Shown: in pieces, positions 52,052 through 61,099 of the stretch
How the letters are laid out: each line of letters starts with the position of its first letter
Position numbering within the stretch: position 1 is the first letter of the stretch
NCBI GenBank assembly: GCA_964345975.1
Contig: CAYFSS010000006.1
Location: forward strand, 23,204 to 87,203
DNA: 64,000 bases
Direction: 5' to 3'
Source of the DNA: CAYFSS01 sp964345975
GTDB lineage: Bacteria > Bacillota > Clostridia > Saccharofermentanales > Fastidiosipilaceae
Program-made: the position numbers and the translations under genes
Notes under the pieces: generated by a model
The model's database searches: none
Seen by the model: only the letters and a program-made list of their open reading frames with translations
What the model was told of the DNA's origin: nothing

Positions 52052-53020
52052 TTACTCCTTCCGCTTGAGCGTCTCGCGGATGCTCTCCTTCAGAGCTTCT
52101 GCCGTGAGACCGTAGACTTCCTGGAGATATTCCTGAGGACCGACTTGGCCGAAGCGATCCTGGACTCCGTGCTTGTAGAAAGGAACGCCACGCTTCTCTA
52201 AGAGAGCTGCAGCAACGGCATCGCCTAGACCACCGATTACGTTGTGGTTCTCAGCGGTGACGATGGCACCCGTTTCTTCCGCACACTTCCAGACCATTTC
52301 CTTGTCGATAGGTTTGACGCAGAACATATCGACGACGCGGACGGAGACACCGTCTTCCTCTTCGAGTTCTTCAGCAGCGACGAGGGCTTCGCGGAGCATG
52401 AGGCCCGTGGCGATGACGGTGATGTCGGTGCCTTCGCGGACCAAGTTGGCCTTGCCGATTTCGAAGGTCGAGCCTTCTTCGTAGATTTCGTAGAAGCCGT
52501 TACGGGCGGAGCGGAAATAGGTCACGCCCTTGCGGTCATAGATTTCTCTGAGGAGCCAGGCGAGCTGAACCCCGTCGGCGACGTCGAAGACGGCCGATTC
52601 AGGGATGGCACGCATGAGGGCCATATCTTCAAACGGCATGTGGGTACCGCCATTGAAAGCAGCCGAGACACCGGCATCCGACCCGTAGATTCGGACCGAG
52701 TTTCCGGCATATCCGATGGACATGAAGACCTGGTCAAAGCAGCGACGCGTCGCAAAAGGTCCAAACGTGTGGACGTACGGTACGCGACCGGCAGCAGACA
52801 GACCTGCTGCTATACCCATCATGTTGGCTTCCGCAATCCCGACGTTGATCGCCTTATCAGGGTTCTCACGCCAGAATTTATAAGTGCCGGAAGAGTTCAT
52901 GAGGTCGGCATCGAGGTAGATGAGCTCGGGATGAGACTCCGACATCTCCATGATCGCTTCAGCATAGACGTCCTTGTGGGTCTTCTCTTCTTTTTTATCT
53001 GCAAAAATAACCTTATACAC
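52052..53020 (-). CDS. Transketolase C-terminal subunit (split)
   Basis: 322 residues: pyrimidine-binding domain (VGIAEANMMGIAAGLSAAGRVPYVHTFGPFATRR, with the Glu that activates ThDP) and C-terminal domain (VIATGLMLREALVAAEEL, TAENHNVIGGLGDAVAAAL). It needs the N-terminal subunit encoded just upstream, with which it overlaps by 8 nt. Split transketolases of this type occur in archaea and many Bacillota, and in the sulfo-transketolase pathway (SqwGH). Its place beside iolB/iolD is unusual and suggests a ketose acceptor/donor from the inositol pathway. Confidence 0.88.
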   Translation of the reverse strand: MYKVIFADKKEEKTHKDVYAEAIMEMSESHPELIYLDADLMNSSGTYKFWRENPDKAINVGIAEANMMGIAAGLSAAGRVPYVHTFGPFATRRCFDQVFMSIGYAGNSVRIYGSDAGVSAAFNGGTHMPFEDMALMRAIPESAVFDVADGVQLAWLLREIYDRKGVTYFRSARNGFYEIYEEGSTFEIGKANLVREGTDITVIATGLMLREALVAAEELEEEDGVSVRVVDMFCVKPIDKEMVWKCAEETGAIVTAENHNVIGGLGDAVAAALLEKRGVPFYKHGVQDRFGQVGPQEYLQEVYGLTAEALKESIRETLKRKE

Positions 53021-53867
53021 TTACGGCCTCCTTGACCTCGTTCAACTGCTGTTCGAGTGAGCTGAGGATATCCGTCGATTGGTCTTCCGCCAGGCGGATG
53101 TGGTGGTTCAGCTTCATTTCGATGAGTTCCTGAACCCCTTGACCCTTGTGCGTATGCATGACGATGCAGGTCGGGCGCTCTTGCTCTTCATTGAAGGAGC
53201 GAATCGCCTCATCAATTTGGTCCATATCATGACCATCGATCTCGACGACATTGAAGTCAAACGCTCTAAACTTGGCTGCAACGTCCCCCATCTCCATGAC
53301 ATCCTCGATGGGACCATCGAGTTGCTTGCGATTGTAGTCATAGAACCAGCAGAGGTTGTGCATCTTATGATGGGCAGCAAACATCGCGCCTTCCCAGACC
53401 TGGCCTTCATTCGATTCACCGTCACCGACAAATAAGAAGGTGCGGCGATCATTGCCGGCGAGCTGGTTGGCGAGCTGGAGACCGATGGCGGTCGAGACAC
53501 CTTGGCCCAGAGAACCTGTGGTCATATCGATGCCCGGTGTGAGCTGTCTGTCACAGTGACTGGGAAGTCTGGTGCCGGGTTGGTTCAGCGTGAGGAGTTC
53601 ATCTAACGGGAAGAAGCCCTTGAGTGCTAGCGCAGCATAGACCGCCGGGCCGGCGTGCCCTTTGGACATGACGAGGTAGTCACGGCCGTCCCACTTGGGG
53701 TTCTCGGGGTCGTACTTCATTTCTCCCCCGTAGAGGTAGGCTAAGGCATCGACCACGGAGAGCGAGCCCGGTAAATGGCCGAAGCCACGGGTTATGACAC
53801 TACGAGCCGTTTCTAAGCGAATCTCCGCAGCGAAGACTTCGAGTTCATGTTTCTTCTGAGGATCCAT
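53013..53867 (-). CDS. Transketolase N-terminal subunit (split)
   Basis: 284 residues, the ThDP pyrophosphate-binding half: GFGHLPGSLSVVDALAYLYGG, MSKGHAGPAVYAAL, TGSLGQGVSTAIGLQLA, and GDGESNEGQVWEGAMFAAHHKMHNLCWFYDYN with the Mg/ThDP GDG...N motif. AAAGGA precedes the ATG. Works only with the C-subunit downstream. Transfers a two-carbon ketol unit between sugars in the cytoplasm. Confidence 0.9.
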   Translation of the reverse strand: MDPQKKHELEVFAAEIRLETARSVITRGFGHLPGSLSVVDALAYLYGGEMKYDPENPKWDGRDYLVMSKGHAGPAVYAALALKGFFPLDELLTLNQPGTRLPSHCDRQLTPGIDMTTGSLGQGVSTAIGLQLANQLAGNDRRTFLFVGDGESNEGQVWEGAMFAAHHKMHNLCWFYDYNRKQLDGPIEDVMEMGDVAAKFRAFDFNVVEIDGHDMDQIDEAIRSFNEEQERPTCIVMHTHKGQGVQELIEMKLNHHIRLAEDQSTDILSSLEQQLNEVKEAVSV

Positions 53868-54190
53868 CTTGAGTCCTTTCTATAAAATGTCCAAACGTCT
53901 AAACACTTTCGGGCCAATGGCTGGCGAAGAGAGCTCAGACGCTGCTGATGTCAGAATGCATCAGGACTATATCCTTCACAGAACTGACATGTGTTTGAGT
54001 GTTATCGGCTACCTATTGCATGCACTTTCTATGTCGTGGCAAATGCACCCATGGCATCCCTAAATCACTCGTCACATCTTGGACCTTAACTACATACGTC
54101 TTGATTACATCACATCGTCCCTCATCCGCAGTCAAGAGACTTACAACTTTCGTCTTCATAACGCTACTAAGCGTACCTTATCTCCGAAGA
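53868..54190. other. 323-bp spacer inside the iol-type operon
   Basis: No gene, hairpin terminator or convincing promoter was found. It is the longest gap in the operon, so the four genes iolD to transketolase N may have an additional promoter here. Confidence 0.4.
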
Positions 54191-55459
54191 TTACTTTGTT
54201 TCCCGCGCCAAAGCCTTCTCCATGGCTGCGACTAAAGGCAGCGTTTCACCGGTCATAAAGCGCACCATCGCTCCGCCTGCCGTGCAGACATAGCTGATGT
54301 CATCCAAGTCGATGTACTTCCCTGCGGCTGAGACGGAGTCCCCTCCGCCGATGACCGAATAGCCATCGCTGGCAGCAACGGCTTCCCAAATAGCGCGGGT
54401 TCCGTCTTCGAACAGTTCGTTCTCATAGACGCCGGCCGGGCCGTTGATGAACATCGTGCCGGCTCGTGCGATCTCATCGGCATAGAGCTTGAGGGTTTCA
54501 GTACCGATGTCGAGAAAGCTCCCGGCATCGTGCGGGAGGTCTTCAACTTTAATCTCGCGCCGTTCACCGTCTCCTTCATATGCTAAATCCACAGGCATAC
54601 AGATGCGATCCGGAAAGCGTTCCAAGAATTCCTTAGCCATGGGGATGAAGGCGTCGAACTGTCTATCCTTCAACCATTGCTCGTAGGTTTTGCCGACCTT
54701 GACGCCGCTTGCCAGGAGGAAGACGACACCGGTGACGCCTGAAGTCAGGATCTTGGCGGCGGTGCCCTTCACCAGGACCTGCTCCATCATCCCGAAGGCA
54801 TCCGAGATCTTCGCGCCACCCAGGATGAAGAAGGAGGGTCGGTCGGGCTTTTGTAAGACCTTGGTAAGGACAGAGACTTCGCGGAAGAACAGCTCACCTG
54901 CTGCAGAGGGGAGCACTTCCTGGAAGCCGATCATCGAGGGGCACGCACGATGAGCCGCCGCAAAAGCATCGTTCACATAGCAATCGAAGAGGGGGGCAAG
55001 TTTGCGCACGAGACGTGTCTCAGCCATTTGCTCAGGAGTGAGCGGTACGACCTTCTCGAAGTGGGAGACCTCTTCGGTGAGATAGCGCAGATTCCCCAAA
55101 ATGACCGCTTGACCGGGCTCTAGGGCTTCAACCGCCTCGAGCGCCGCAGGACCACAGACATCATCGATGTAGGTGATCTTGTAGTCCAGCTCTTGATCCA
55201 GAATCTCCGCATGCTCTTCGAGCGAGATGAGATTTTGATAATCGAGGGTATCGCCTTGGTGCGCAATGATTGCGACCTTCGCCCCTTGAGCTAGGAGCCT
55301 CTCCAAGGTGGGGAGGCTCGCCGTCAGTCGAGTGCGGTCCGTGATGCGCTTCGTCTTAGGGTCGATCGGTGAATTGATGTCGAGACGCAGGAGAACTCGC
55401 TTGCCCGAATAATCGAGGTCTGAGTAATCACGGATCTGAATATCTCTTACTTCTTCCAT
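54191..55459 (-). CDS. pgk: Phosphoglycerate kinase, archaeal type
   Basis: 422 residues. RVLLRLDINSPIDPKTKRITDRTRL is the wording of archaeal PGKs (bacterial ones read VDxNVPxD). VNDAFAAAHRACPSMIGF, FILGGAKISDA and VIGGGDSVSAAGK complete the substrate and nucleotide sites. It converts 1,3-bisphosphoglycerate plus ADP to 3-phosphoglycerate plus ATP. It overlaps the archaeal-type GAPDH gene by 13 nt, so the pair probably moved together. In this operon it might act on an acyl-phosphate from GAP or from another aldehyde (inference). Confidence 0.88.
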   Translation of the reverse strand: MEEVRDIQIRDYSDLDYSGKRVLLRLDINSPIDPKTKRITDRTRLTASLPTLERLLAQGAKVAIIAHQGDTLDYQNLISLEEHAEILDQELDYKITYIDDVCGPAALEAVEALEPGQAVILGNLRYLTEEVSHFEKVVPLTPEQMAETRLVRKLAPLFDCYVNDAFAAAHRACPSMIGFQEVLPSAAGELFFREVSVLTKVLQKPDRPSFFILGGAKISDAFGMMEQVLVKGTAAKILTSGVTGVVFLLASGVKVGKTYEQWLKDRQFDAFIPMAKEFLERFPDRICMPVDLAYEGDGERREIKVEDLPHDAGSFLDIGTETLKLYADEIARAGTMFINGPAGVYENELFEDGTRAIWEAVAASDGYSVIGGGDSVSAAGKYIDLDDISYVCTAGGAMVRFMTGETLPLVAAMEKALARETK

Positions 55460-56478
55460 TTACCGAGCCCCAGGTATTCGTTGGTCTTCGCGACGCCTTC
55501 AGCACCGTCGGTCTGCATCTCGAGAGCTGCTCTGATCCCGTCGATGGTCTCAGGGATGGTGACCGCTTCTTGCGGGATATTGATCGCGAACATCAGGCTG
55601 TCACCGGATTCGACGATGGTGTCTTCCCAGACCGCGATTTCGTACATATCGCCGCGGCTGTTGCCGAGGTCACGGGCGTAGCGGAACAGGGATGCGTTGC
55701 CGAGGAAGCCTTCGTCCGTGCTCACGATACGGATACGATCGCTCTTGCTGAAGATCTCGAGCGCCTGCTCTTTCGTGATCTTCTCTTTGCCTGTGACGTG
55801 GACCGTGATAATGTGGCCATGGGTCACGGGGGTATGGATGAGGATGCCGGTCGCTTCGACATGCGGCATGATCGTCATGAGGTCGACGGCCTGATGGCTC
55901 GGCGCCTTGTCGACACGAAGCGCGTTGGTGAGACCTCTGTGATAGTCACCGGGATCCGCGACACGACGGATGATCGTGATGGCGACGCGTTCGACGCCGA
56001 CCGCCTGGTCGAGAGCTGCGATCGAGCGGATGAGCCCCGTGGTATTGCATGAAGTAAGTTTCAGATAGTCTTGCCCCACGCCGCCTGCATAGTTGGCTGT
56101 TCCGTGGAAGAAGACATCAGCGATATCGTTGGACTCACCACCCTGGAAGATGGCTTTCTTATTGTATTTCTGATAGATCTCTTTGTTCTTGGCACCGACA
56201 CCGGCGGGGGTTGAATCGAGCATGATGTCGACTTCCTGCACGAGGTCATCGAAGGTCCCGGAAACAGGGATATTCAGCTTATCGAAGTCTGCCCGATCGG
56301 CACCTTCTACGAGGTAAAGATTGTAGGGCATCCCGCGTTCTGCGAGCGCTCTGATGGAGAGGGTCGGGGCCAGATCGGCGATCCCCACGAGCTCCATATC
56401 TTCTTGTTTTGCTACACCATCCGCCAGACGCTGACCGATGACACCGTATCCTGCTACACCGACTTTCACTTTGCTCAT
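55447..56478 (-). CDS. Type II (archaeal) glyceraldehyde-3-phosphate dehydrogenase
   Basis: 343 residues. The Rossmann loop GVAGYGVIGQRLADGV, AIFQGGESND, and catalytic Cys144 in SCNTTGLIRS, with the His in THGHIITVH, follow archaeal class II GAPDH rather than bacterial GapA (SCTTNCLAP). It forms an acyl-phosphate from an aldehyde using NAD(P) and phosphate. The start at 56478 has GAAGGAG. It overlaps the PGK gene and lies behind the LarA-family gene. Identity secure; why a second, archaeal-type enzyme is placed in an inositol operon is open. Confidence 0.9.
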   Translation of the reverse strand: MSKVKVGVAGYGVIGQRLADGVAKQEDMELVGIADLAPTLSIRALAERGMPYNLYLVEGADRADFDKLNIPVSGTFDDLVQEVDIMLDSTPAGVGAKNKEIYQKYNKKAIFQGGESNDIADVFFHGTANYAGGVGQDYLKLTSCNTTGLIRSIAALDQAVGVERVAITIIRRVADPGDYHRGLTNALRVDKAPSHQAVDLMTIMPHVEATGILIHTPVTHGHIITVHVTGKEKITKEQALEIFSKSDRIRIVSTDEGFLGNASLFRYARDLGNSRGDMYEIAVWEDTIVESGDSLMFAINIPQEAVTIPETIDGIRAALEMQTDGAEGVAKTNEYLGLGKWKK

Positions 56479-56568
56479 ACTCTTCTCCTTCATTTCAAGC
56501 TCGAGTCACATCTCGAAGCTATTGACTCTTCTATTGATTCTTCAAACGACTCGTTTATTGACTCTCAA

Positions 56569-57825
56569 CTATTGACTCTCAACACGAGGTAAGGTCGATC
56601 CGCCATATGGCATCACGATCACCGTCCCTCTTCCTGCAAACTCAGCTTGCGCCTCCTCATAGGCGGACGCAATATCTTCAAATCCTTCCATAAAGATAGA
56701 ACGCACAAAAGCCTGCTCCATCTCCGACACCAGAAATATCTTTGCCCGCTTGAGCACCTGAGCGATCGCCGCCGCCTTGTGCCCGCCGAGCTCGAACTCG
56801 GCCTGGATCTGCTCGATGAGATCATCGGGTGTTTCAGCTTCCGTGATCCACCGTTCAAAGACCTCTTCACCCAGACCTTCCTTACAGGAACCGACGAGGA
56901 TGATGACCCCGCCGTCTTTCACGGCATGCTTGGCATTGTCCAGCGCCTTCTGGGTTTGATAGAGGTTCAGGTCCTTCGGCCAGCCGCCTTGAGAGACGAT
57001 GACGATGTCAGCTCTTTCTTCGATCGGCTTGAGGTAGAGCAGGTCCAGGAATTTACAGCCTTCGCGATGGGCTTCGACGAAGTCCCCTGCAACGGCATGG
57101 ATGATTTCCTTGTGCTCGTCTAAGACCACATTGACGATGAAGTCGATCGGGATGAATCTCCTGATCCCTTCTTCGAGGTCTAAGCGAACCGGATTCCCGG
57201 CGGCTCTCCCCGCTTCCGCTCCCGGTTCCAGCATCCGGCTATGGTTGGCCTGGATGGCTTCCCGAGTGGAGACGCCGGGTAAGATGGCTTTTGCACCGCC
57301 GCTATAGCCGGCAAAATAGTGGTATTCGATATTACCTATCGTGATTCTTCTGTCCGCTTCAACGACTCGTCTGTCGATCGAGACCGGTGTCCCGCCATTC
57401 GTCGTGCCCAAGTATTTGACGTCTTGGACATTGGAATCGACACAGGTATAGCGCTCATAGATCTCGTCCCCGACGAGGAATCTCTTCTCTTCTTCCGTGT
57501 GGAAGCGGTGGGCTCCCAAGGCGAAAACAATGGAGATGTCTTCATCCTTGATCCCTGCGGCTTCGAGCCGCTTCAGGATCGGCGGGAGGACCAGCTTCGA
57601 CGGCAGAGGCCGGGTGATGTCCGACGTCACGATGGCGATCGTCTCACCGGCGCGCACCAGGTCTTCCAACTTGGGGGTTCCGATGGGACGGTCGAGCGCT
57701 GCTTCTACAGCTTCCATGCCGCTCAGGTCGAACTCCAGTTCGTTTTGTTCGAGGACGGCCAGGACCAGCTCGTCTTCGAGTTCTATCTCTTCACTTCGCT
57801 TATCGATGGCGACGGATATTTTCAT
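56569..57825 (-). CDS. LarA-family nickel-dependent racemase/epimerase
   Basis: 418 residues, LarA length. Catalytic residues line up: SDITRP with Arg72, GAHR with His106, and EYHYFAGYSGGAKAILPGVS with His169 and Lys179 (Lys tethers the nickel-pincer cofactor in lactate racemase). The LarA family includes lactate and malate racemases and sugar-acid C2-epimerases, so the name lactate racemase would be too specific. The cofactor genes larB, larC and larE are not in the window. AGGAGG precedes the ATG. Position suggests an alpha-hydroxy acid from the inositol pathway as substrate. Confidence 0.88.
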   Translation of the reverse strand: MKISVAIDKRSEEIELEDELVLAVLEQNELEFDLSGMEAVEAALDRPIGTPKLEDLVRAGETIAIVTSDITRPLPSKLVLPPILKRLEAAGIKDEDISIVFALGAHRFHTEEEKRFLVGDEIYERYTCVDSNVQDVKYLGTTNGGTPVSIDRRVVEADRRITIGNIEYHYFAGYSGGAKAILPGVSTREAIQANHSRMLEPGAEAGRAAGNPVRLDLEEGIRRFIPIDFIVNVVLDEHKEIIHAVAGDFVEAHREGCKFLDLLYLKPIEERADIVIVSQGGWPKDLNLYQTQKALDNAKHAVKDGGVIILVGSCKEGLGEEVFERWITEAETPDDLIEQIQAEFELGGHKAAAIAQVLKRAKIFLVSEMEQAFVRSIFMEGFEDIASAYEEAQAEFAGRGTVIVMPYGGSTLPRVESQ

Positions 57826-57866
57826 CCTCTGTCCTCCTTCTTGCGGCGGTTGCAGCTTGCCGGCTG

Positions 57867-57966
57867 NNNNNNNNNNNNNNNNNNNNNNNNNNNNNNNNNN
57901 NNNNNNNNNNNNNNNNNNNNNNNNNNNNNNNNNNNNNNNNNNNNNNNNNNNNNNNNNNNNNNNNNN
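57867..57966. other. Assembly gap (100 N) between the LacI and LarA-family genes
   Basis: The gap lies between the LacI stop and the larA-type start. Its left flank GTTGCAGCTTGCCGGCTG hints at a short repeat, but the right flank does not repeat it. A hairpin or small gene could be hidden here. Confidence 0.9.
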
Positions 57967-57979
57967 TATATGAAACCCT

Positions 57980-59041
57980 CTACCTCACAGCCCTCGTTGT
58001 CTTTCGAGGGATGAGAGTAGGTTCCAAGAGCTTGTGATAGATCGTGGATTGACCCGGATCTTCCATGAGCGTGAGAAGATGCTCAGCCGCTTCCTGCCCG
58101 ACGACGTTGCGCGGGAGATGGATGGTCGTGAGCTGAATCTGCGGCAAGCTCGCAAGCTGCACGTCATCGAAGCCCAGGACCCCGATCTCCGACGCAAGCT
58201 CGAAACCGCTCTCCCTGATACCGTGCATACAACCGATCGCAATATGATCACTGCCCGCTACCACGACATCCGGAAGCTCTAAACCTTCCGCCTGATACGT
58301 AGCCGCGAGTTCCTGCCAACGCCTATATCCACTCTCCACGGAGTACGTACCCAGGACCCAACGCTTATCGAGTTCAGGATAAGAGAATTCACTCAAGCGT
58401 CGCTCCAGACCTTTCAATCGCAACTGATGGGACTCGGAACTTGCAGGACCGCCGAGGAAAATAGGCCTCTTATACCCGCATTCCGCCACATGCTCCGCTG
58501 CCAGCTCGCCCCCTCGCTCATTATCCGAAGAAACATAAGCTGTCGGCCACATTCCCGCCGAATTCGACACCGACGTTGGCGTCTCATGTTGGAGAATGAC
58601 CAGGGGCTGACGAATCGTCTCGAGGACTTCACGACTAATGCGAGTGCCCGGATAGAGGACGATCCCGTCGACCATCCGCTGGATGACCTTGCGGATCCCC
58701 TCTTCTTCCATTGCTCCGTCCCATGCCGTCTCATAGATCAGGACACCGTAACCGGCTTGTGAGAACGTATTGCTCAGCGAACGCAAGATATCTGTAAAGA
58801 ACTCGTTGCTAAGGTCGGGAAACAAGATGCCCACCAATTTCGACCGATTCATCGCCAGACTTCGCGCCAAGGTATTGGCTTCATAGCCCATACGCTTAGC
58901 GACAGACCTAACCTTTATTTTCGTCGCTTCACTGGTCCCCTCATGATCGTTCAGTGCACGAGACACGGTCGAGTACGAGACACCCGTTTCGCGCGCGATG
59001 TCCTTAATCGTGACTTTAGACCTAGATCTCGAGGCACTCAT
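57980..59041 (-). CDS. LacI-family regulator, probable regulator of the iol-type operon
   Basis: 353 residues. Helix-turn-helix VTIKDIARETGVSYSTVSRALN (about residues 11-32), hinge ARSLAMNRSKLVGILFPDL, and the effector domain (DGIVLYPG, YKRPIFLGGP, LGFDDVQLASLPQIQLTT). The start at 59041 lies 1 bp after the iolE stop. Being inside the operon, it most likely binds the LacI-type operator at 61051 and perhaps the near-identical site at 37503. Confidence 0.88.
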   Translation of the reverse strand: MSASRSRSKVTIKDIARETGVSYSTVSRALNDHEGTSEATKIKVRSVAKRMGYEANTLARSLAMNRSKLVGILFPDLSNEFFTDILRSLSNTFSQAGYGVLIYETAWDGAMEEEGIRKVIQRMVDGIVLYPGTRISREVLETIRQPLVILQHETPTSVSNSAGMWPTAYVSSDNERGGELAAEHVAECGYKRPIFLGGPASSESHQLRLKGLERRLSEFSYPELDKRWVLGTYSVESGYRRWQELAATYQAEGLELPDVVVAGSDHIAIGCMHGIRESGFELASEIGVLGFDDVQLASLPQIQLTTIHLPRNVVGQEAAEHLLTLMEDPGQSTIYHKLLEPTLIPRKTTRAVR

Positions 59042-59042
59042 T

Positions 59043-59936
59043 CTAGAGTCCGGTCTGTTCGCGAATATACTCACGTGCCATCTTGGCGTACTTGAACGGA
59101 TTGGCCAGCGCAGGATCCTGCTCGGCTTCGACGATCATCCAACCTTCGTAGCCCCTGACTTCAAGGATTTCGAAGATGCTCGGGAAGTCTATATCCCCAT
59201 CACCGGGTACCGTGAATGCACCGCTCCGCACAGCATCGAGGAAACTCATATTCTCCCAACGCACACGAGACACCACCTCGTGACGGATATCCTTCAAGTG
59301 GACATGGCGCACACGGTCATAGAATTTGTTGAGGGCTGCGACGGGATCTTCACTTGAGAAGGCAAAGTGACCCGAGTCAAAGAGCAAGGAGACCAGATCC
59401 GGATCCGTCATTTCAAGGAAACGGTCCGTCTCTTCCATCGTCTGAACTCCCGTCCCCATGTGATGGTGATAGGTCAGCGTGATGCCCTCTTCTTTCGCGA
59501 TGCGGCCCAATTCGTTATGACCTTCTGCAACCTTCTTCCACTCTTCATCAGTGAAAACCGGTTTGTCTTCGCCCAGGACAGGGAGATCCTTGCCTTGGAT
59601 CGAGTTCCCTTGCTCCGAACAACCAATAACGGTAGCACCCATGGCTTTGAGGAACTTCAATTGTTCACGGAAGAGCTTCACGGTCTCTGCTTGCGGAAGC
59701 GAGGTGAAGAAAGAGCTAAACCATTGGTTGGCAACTCGCAAACCTCTGATATCGAGGTAAGGCTTTAAGATCTCGGGATCCTTCGGATACTTGTTTCCTA
59801 CTTCCGTCCCTGTAAATCCTGCCAGAGCCATCTCCGAAATACATTGTTCGAAGGTGTTCTCGCCACCCAGTTCCGGCATATCATCGTTGGACCAGGCAAT
59901 CGGGGCAATCCCTAATTTAACTTTCTCGGTGTTCAT
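59043..59936 (-). CDS. iolE: myo-Inosose-2 dehydratase
   Basis: 297 residues, xylose-isomerase-like TIM barrel. GIAPIAWSNDDMPELGGENTFEQCISEMALAGFTGTEVGNKYP is the characteristic IolE N-terminus; TYHHHMGTGVQT, FDSGHFAFS and VHLKDIR give the metal-site residues. Dehydrates 2-keto-myo-inositol to the cyclohexanedione that IolD uses after it. It abuts iolG with no gap, its GGAGGGAG lying in the iolG 3' end. Very secure. Confidence 0.95.
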   Translation of the reverse strand: MNTEKVKLGIAPIAWSNDDMPELGGENTFEQCISEMALAGFTGTEVGNKYPKDPEILKPYLDIRGLRVANQWFSSFFTSLPQAETVKLFREQLKFLKAMGATVIGCSEQGNSIQGKDLPVLGEDKPVFTDEEWKKVAEGHNELGRIAKEEGITLTYHHHMGTGVQTMEETDRFLEMTDPDLVSLLFDSGHFAFSSEDPVAALNKFYDRVRHVHLKDIRHEVVSRVRWENMSFLDAVRSGAFTVPGDGDIDFPSIFEILEVRGYEGWMIVEAEQDPALANPFKYAKMAREYIREQTGL

Positions 59937-60965
59937 CTAAACTCCCTCCGCGAAATCAGCACGTTTCACATCAACGGTCTTGCCTGTACGCAAAGATTCA
60001 CCGGCTGCGAGCGCCAATTCAAGCGCGCGCAAACCATCCGTTGCATCGACGGGGACGTCCCCTTCACCCTTCAAGGCTAAGACAAAATCAGTAAACTGAT
60101 CCACAAAAGCCCCCGTATAACGATCCAGGAAGAAATAAGGAATCTTGTCTTTCTTGACCGTTTCATCCGTGTAAAGTTCCACAGTATTCGGGTGATCGTT
60201 ATACGCCACAGCCTGACCCTTGGAGCCAAAGACTTCGACGCGTTGGTCATAGCCATAGACGGCTTGACGACTGTTATCGATGACGGCGATCCCGCCATTT
60301 TCCAGTTCCAACGTCACAACAGCGGTGTCGATGTCGCCGGCTTCACCGATTGCAGGATCGACCAAAACAGCTCCATGAGCTGTGACGCGCTTGACTTCTT
60401 GGCCGCTGAGATAACGAACCATGTCAAAGTCATGGATCATCATGTCAACAAAAAGCCCACCCGACGAAGCAACATACTCTGCCGGCGGCGGTGCCGGGTC
60501 ACGCGACGTGACGCGGACGATGTGCGGTTCACCAACAGTCCCGTCCATCACGTGTTGACGGACGCGGCGGAAATTATGGTCAAATCGACGGTTAAAACCG
60601 ACCTGGAAAGTGACACCGGCTTTCTTAACGGCCTGGACAACCTCATAGGTCTTCTCGAGGGACATGTCGATGGGTTTCTCACAGAAGATATGCTTGCCTG
60701 CTTCTGCTGCAGCAACCGCGATCGGGGCGTGCGTATCCGTTGGAGTTGCAATGATGACTGCATCGATTTCCTCGAGTGCCAGGAGTTCACGATAATCGCT
60801 GAAAAGATTTGGGATACCCCATCCATCAGCCCAATCACGAGCCAAGTCGATCATGACATCTGCGACAGCTACGATTTCTACTTCAGGGATGAACCGAGTG
60901 ATGTTTTCTACGTGGAGCCTACCGATGCGCCCCGTCCCGATAATGCCGAATTTAAGCTTATCCAT
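59937..60965 (-). CDS. iolG: Inositol 2-dehydrogenase
   Basis: 342 residues. FGIIGTGRIGRLHVENI (NAD site), HIFCEKPID with the conserved Lys, GFNRRFDHNF, the SRDPAPPP segment and FVDMMIHDFDMVRYLSG with Asp/His catalytic residues all match IolG. AAGGTG precedes the ATG. Oxidises myo-inositol to 2-keto-myo-inositol. The gene follows a strong promoter and a LacI-type operator. Confidence 0.93.
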   Translation of the reverse strand: MDKLKFGIIGTGRIGRLHVENITRFIPEVEIVAVADVMIDLARDWADGWGIPNLFSDYRELLALEEIDAVIIATPTDTHAPIAVAAAEAGKHIFCEKPIDMSLEKTYEVVQAVKKAGVTFQVGFNRRFDHNFRRVRQHVMDGTVGEPHIVRVTSRDPAPPPAEYVASSGGLFVDMMIHDFDMVRYLSGQEVKRVTAHGAVLVDPAIGEAGDIDTAVVTLELENGGIAVIDNSRQAVYGYDQRVEVFGSKGQAVAYNDHPNTVELYTDETVKKDKIPYFFLDRYTGAFVDQFTDFVLALKGEGDVPVDATDGLRALELALAAGESLRTGKTVDVKRADFAEGV

Positions 60966-61050
60966 GCTTACACCTTTTGCCTTTTCTCATTGTCAAATGT
61001 TTATACCTCAGCAAGCATACTCTTATGAAGTACTCGACCCCGGAGCATGG

Positions 61051-61066
61051 TTGCAAGCGTTTGCAA
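61051..61066. promoter_or_regulatory. LacI-type operator of the iolG operon
   Basis: TTGCAAGCGTTTGCAA: TTGCAA arms around a GCGT centre. It lies immediately downstream of the -10 box, about 85 bp before iolG, and matches 14 of 16 bases of the site at 37503-37518. Confidence 0.82.
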
Positions 61067-61070
61067 GCTC

Positions 61071-61099
61071 AATATAGAGCAGGTGGGGAAGCTTGTCAA
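61071..61099 (-). promoter_or_regulatory. Strong promoter of the iolG operon
   Basis: TTGACA (plus-strand 61094-61099), 17-bp spacer, TATATT (61071-61076). It is close to consensus, and the operator covers the expected start site. Confidence 0.85.

Noticed and set aside
54835..54860. GGGCTTTTG inside the PGK gene as a regulatory copy of the dispersed motif
   Set aside because: It is explained by the codons for Gln-Lys-Pro in a conserved part of PGK; coding copies (also near 11115, 46558, 60112) were not counted as spacer copies.
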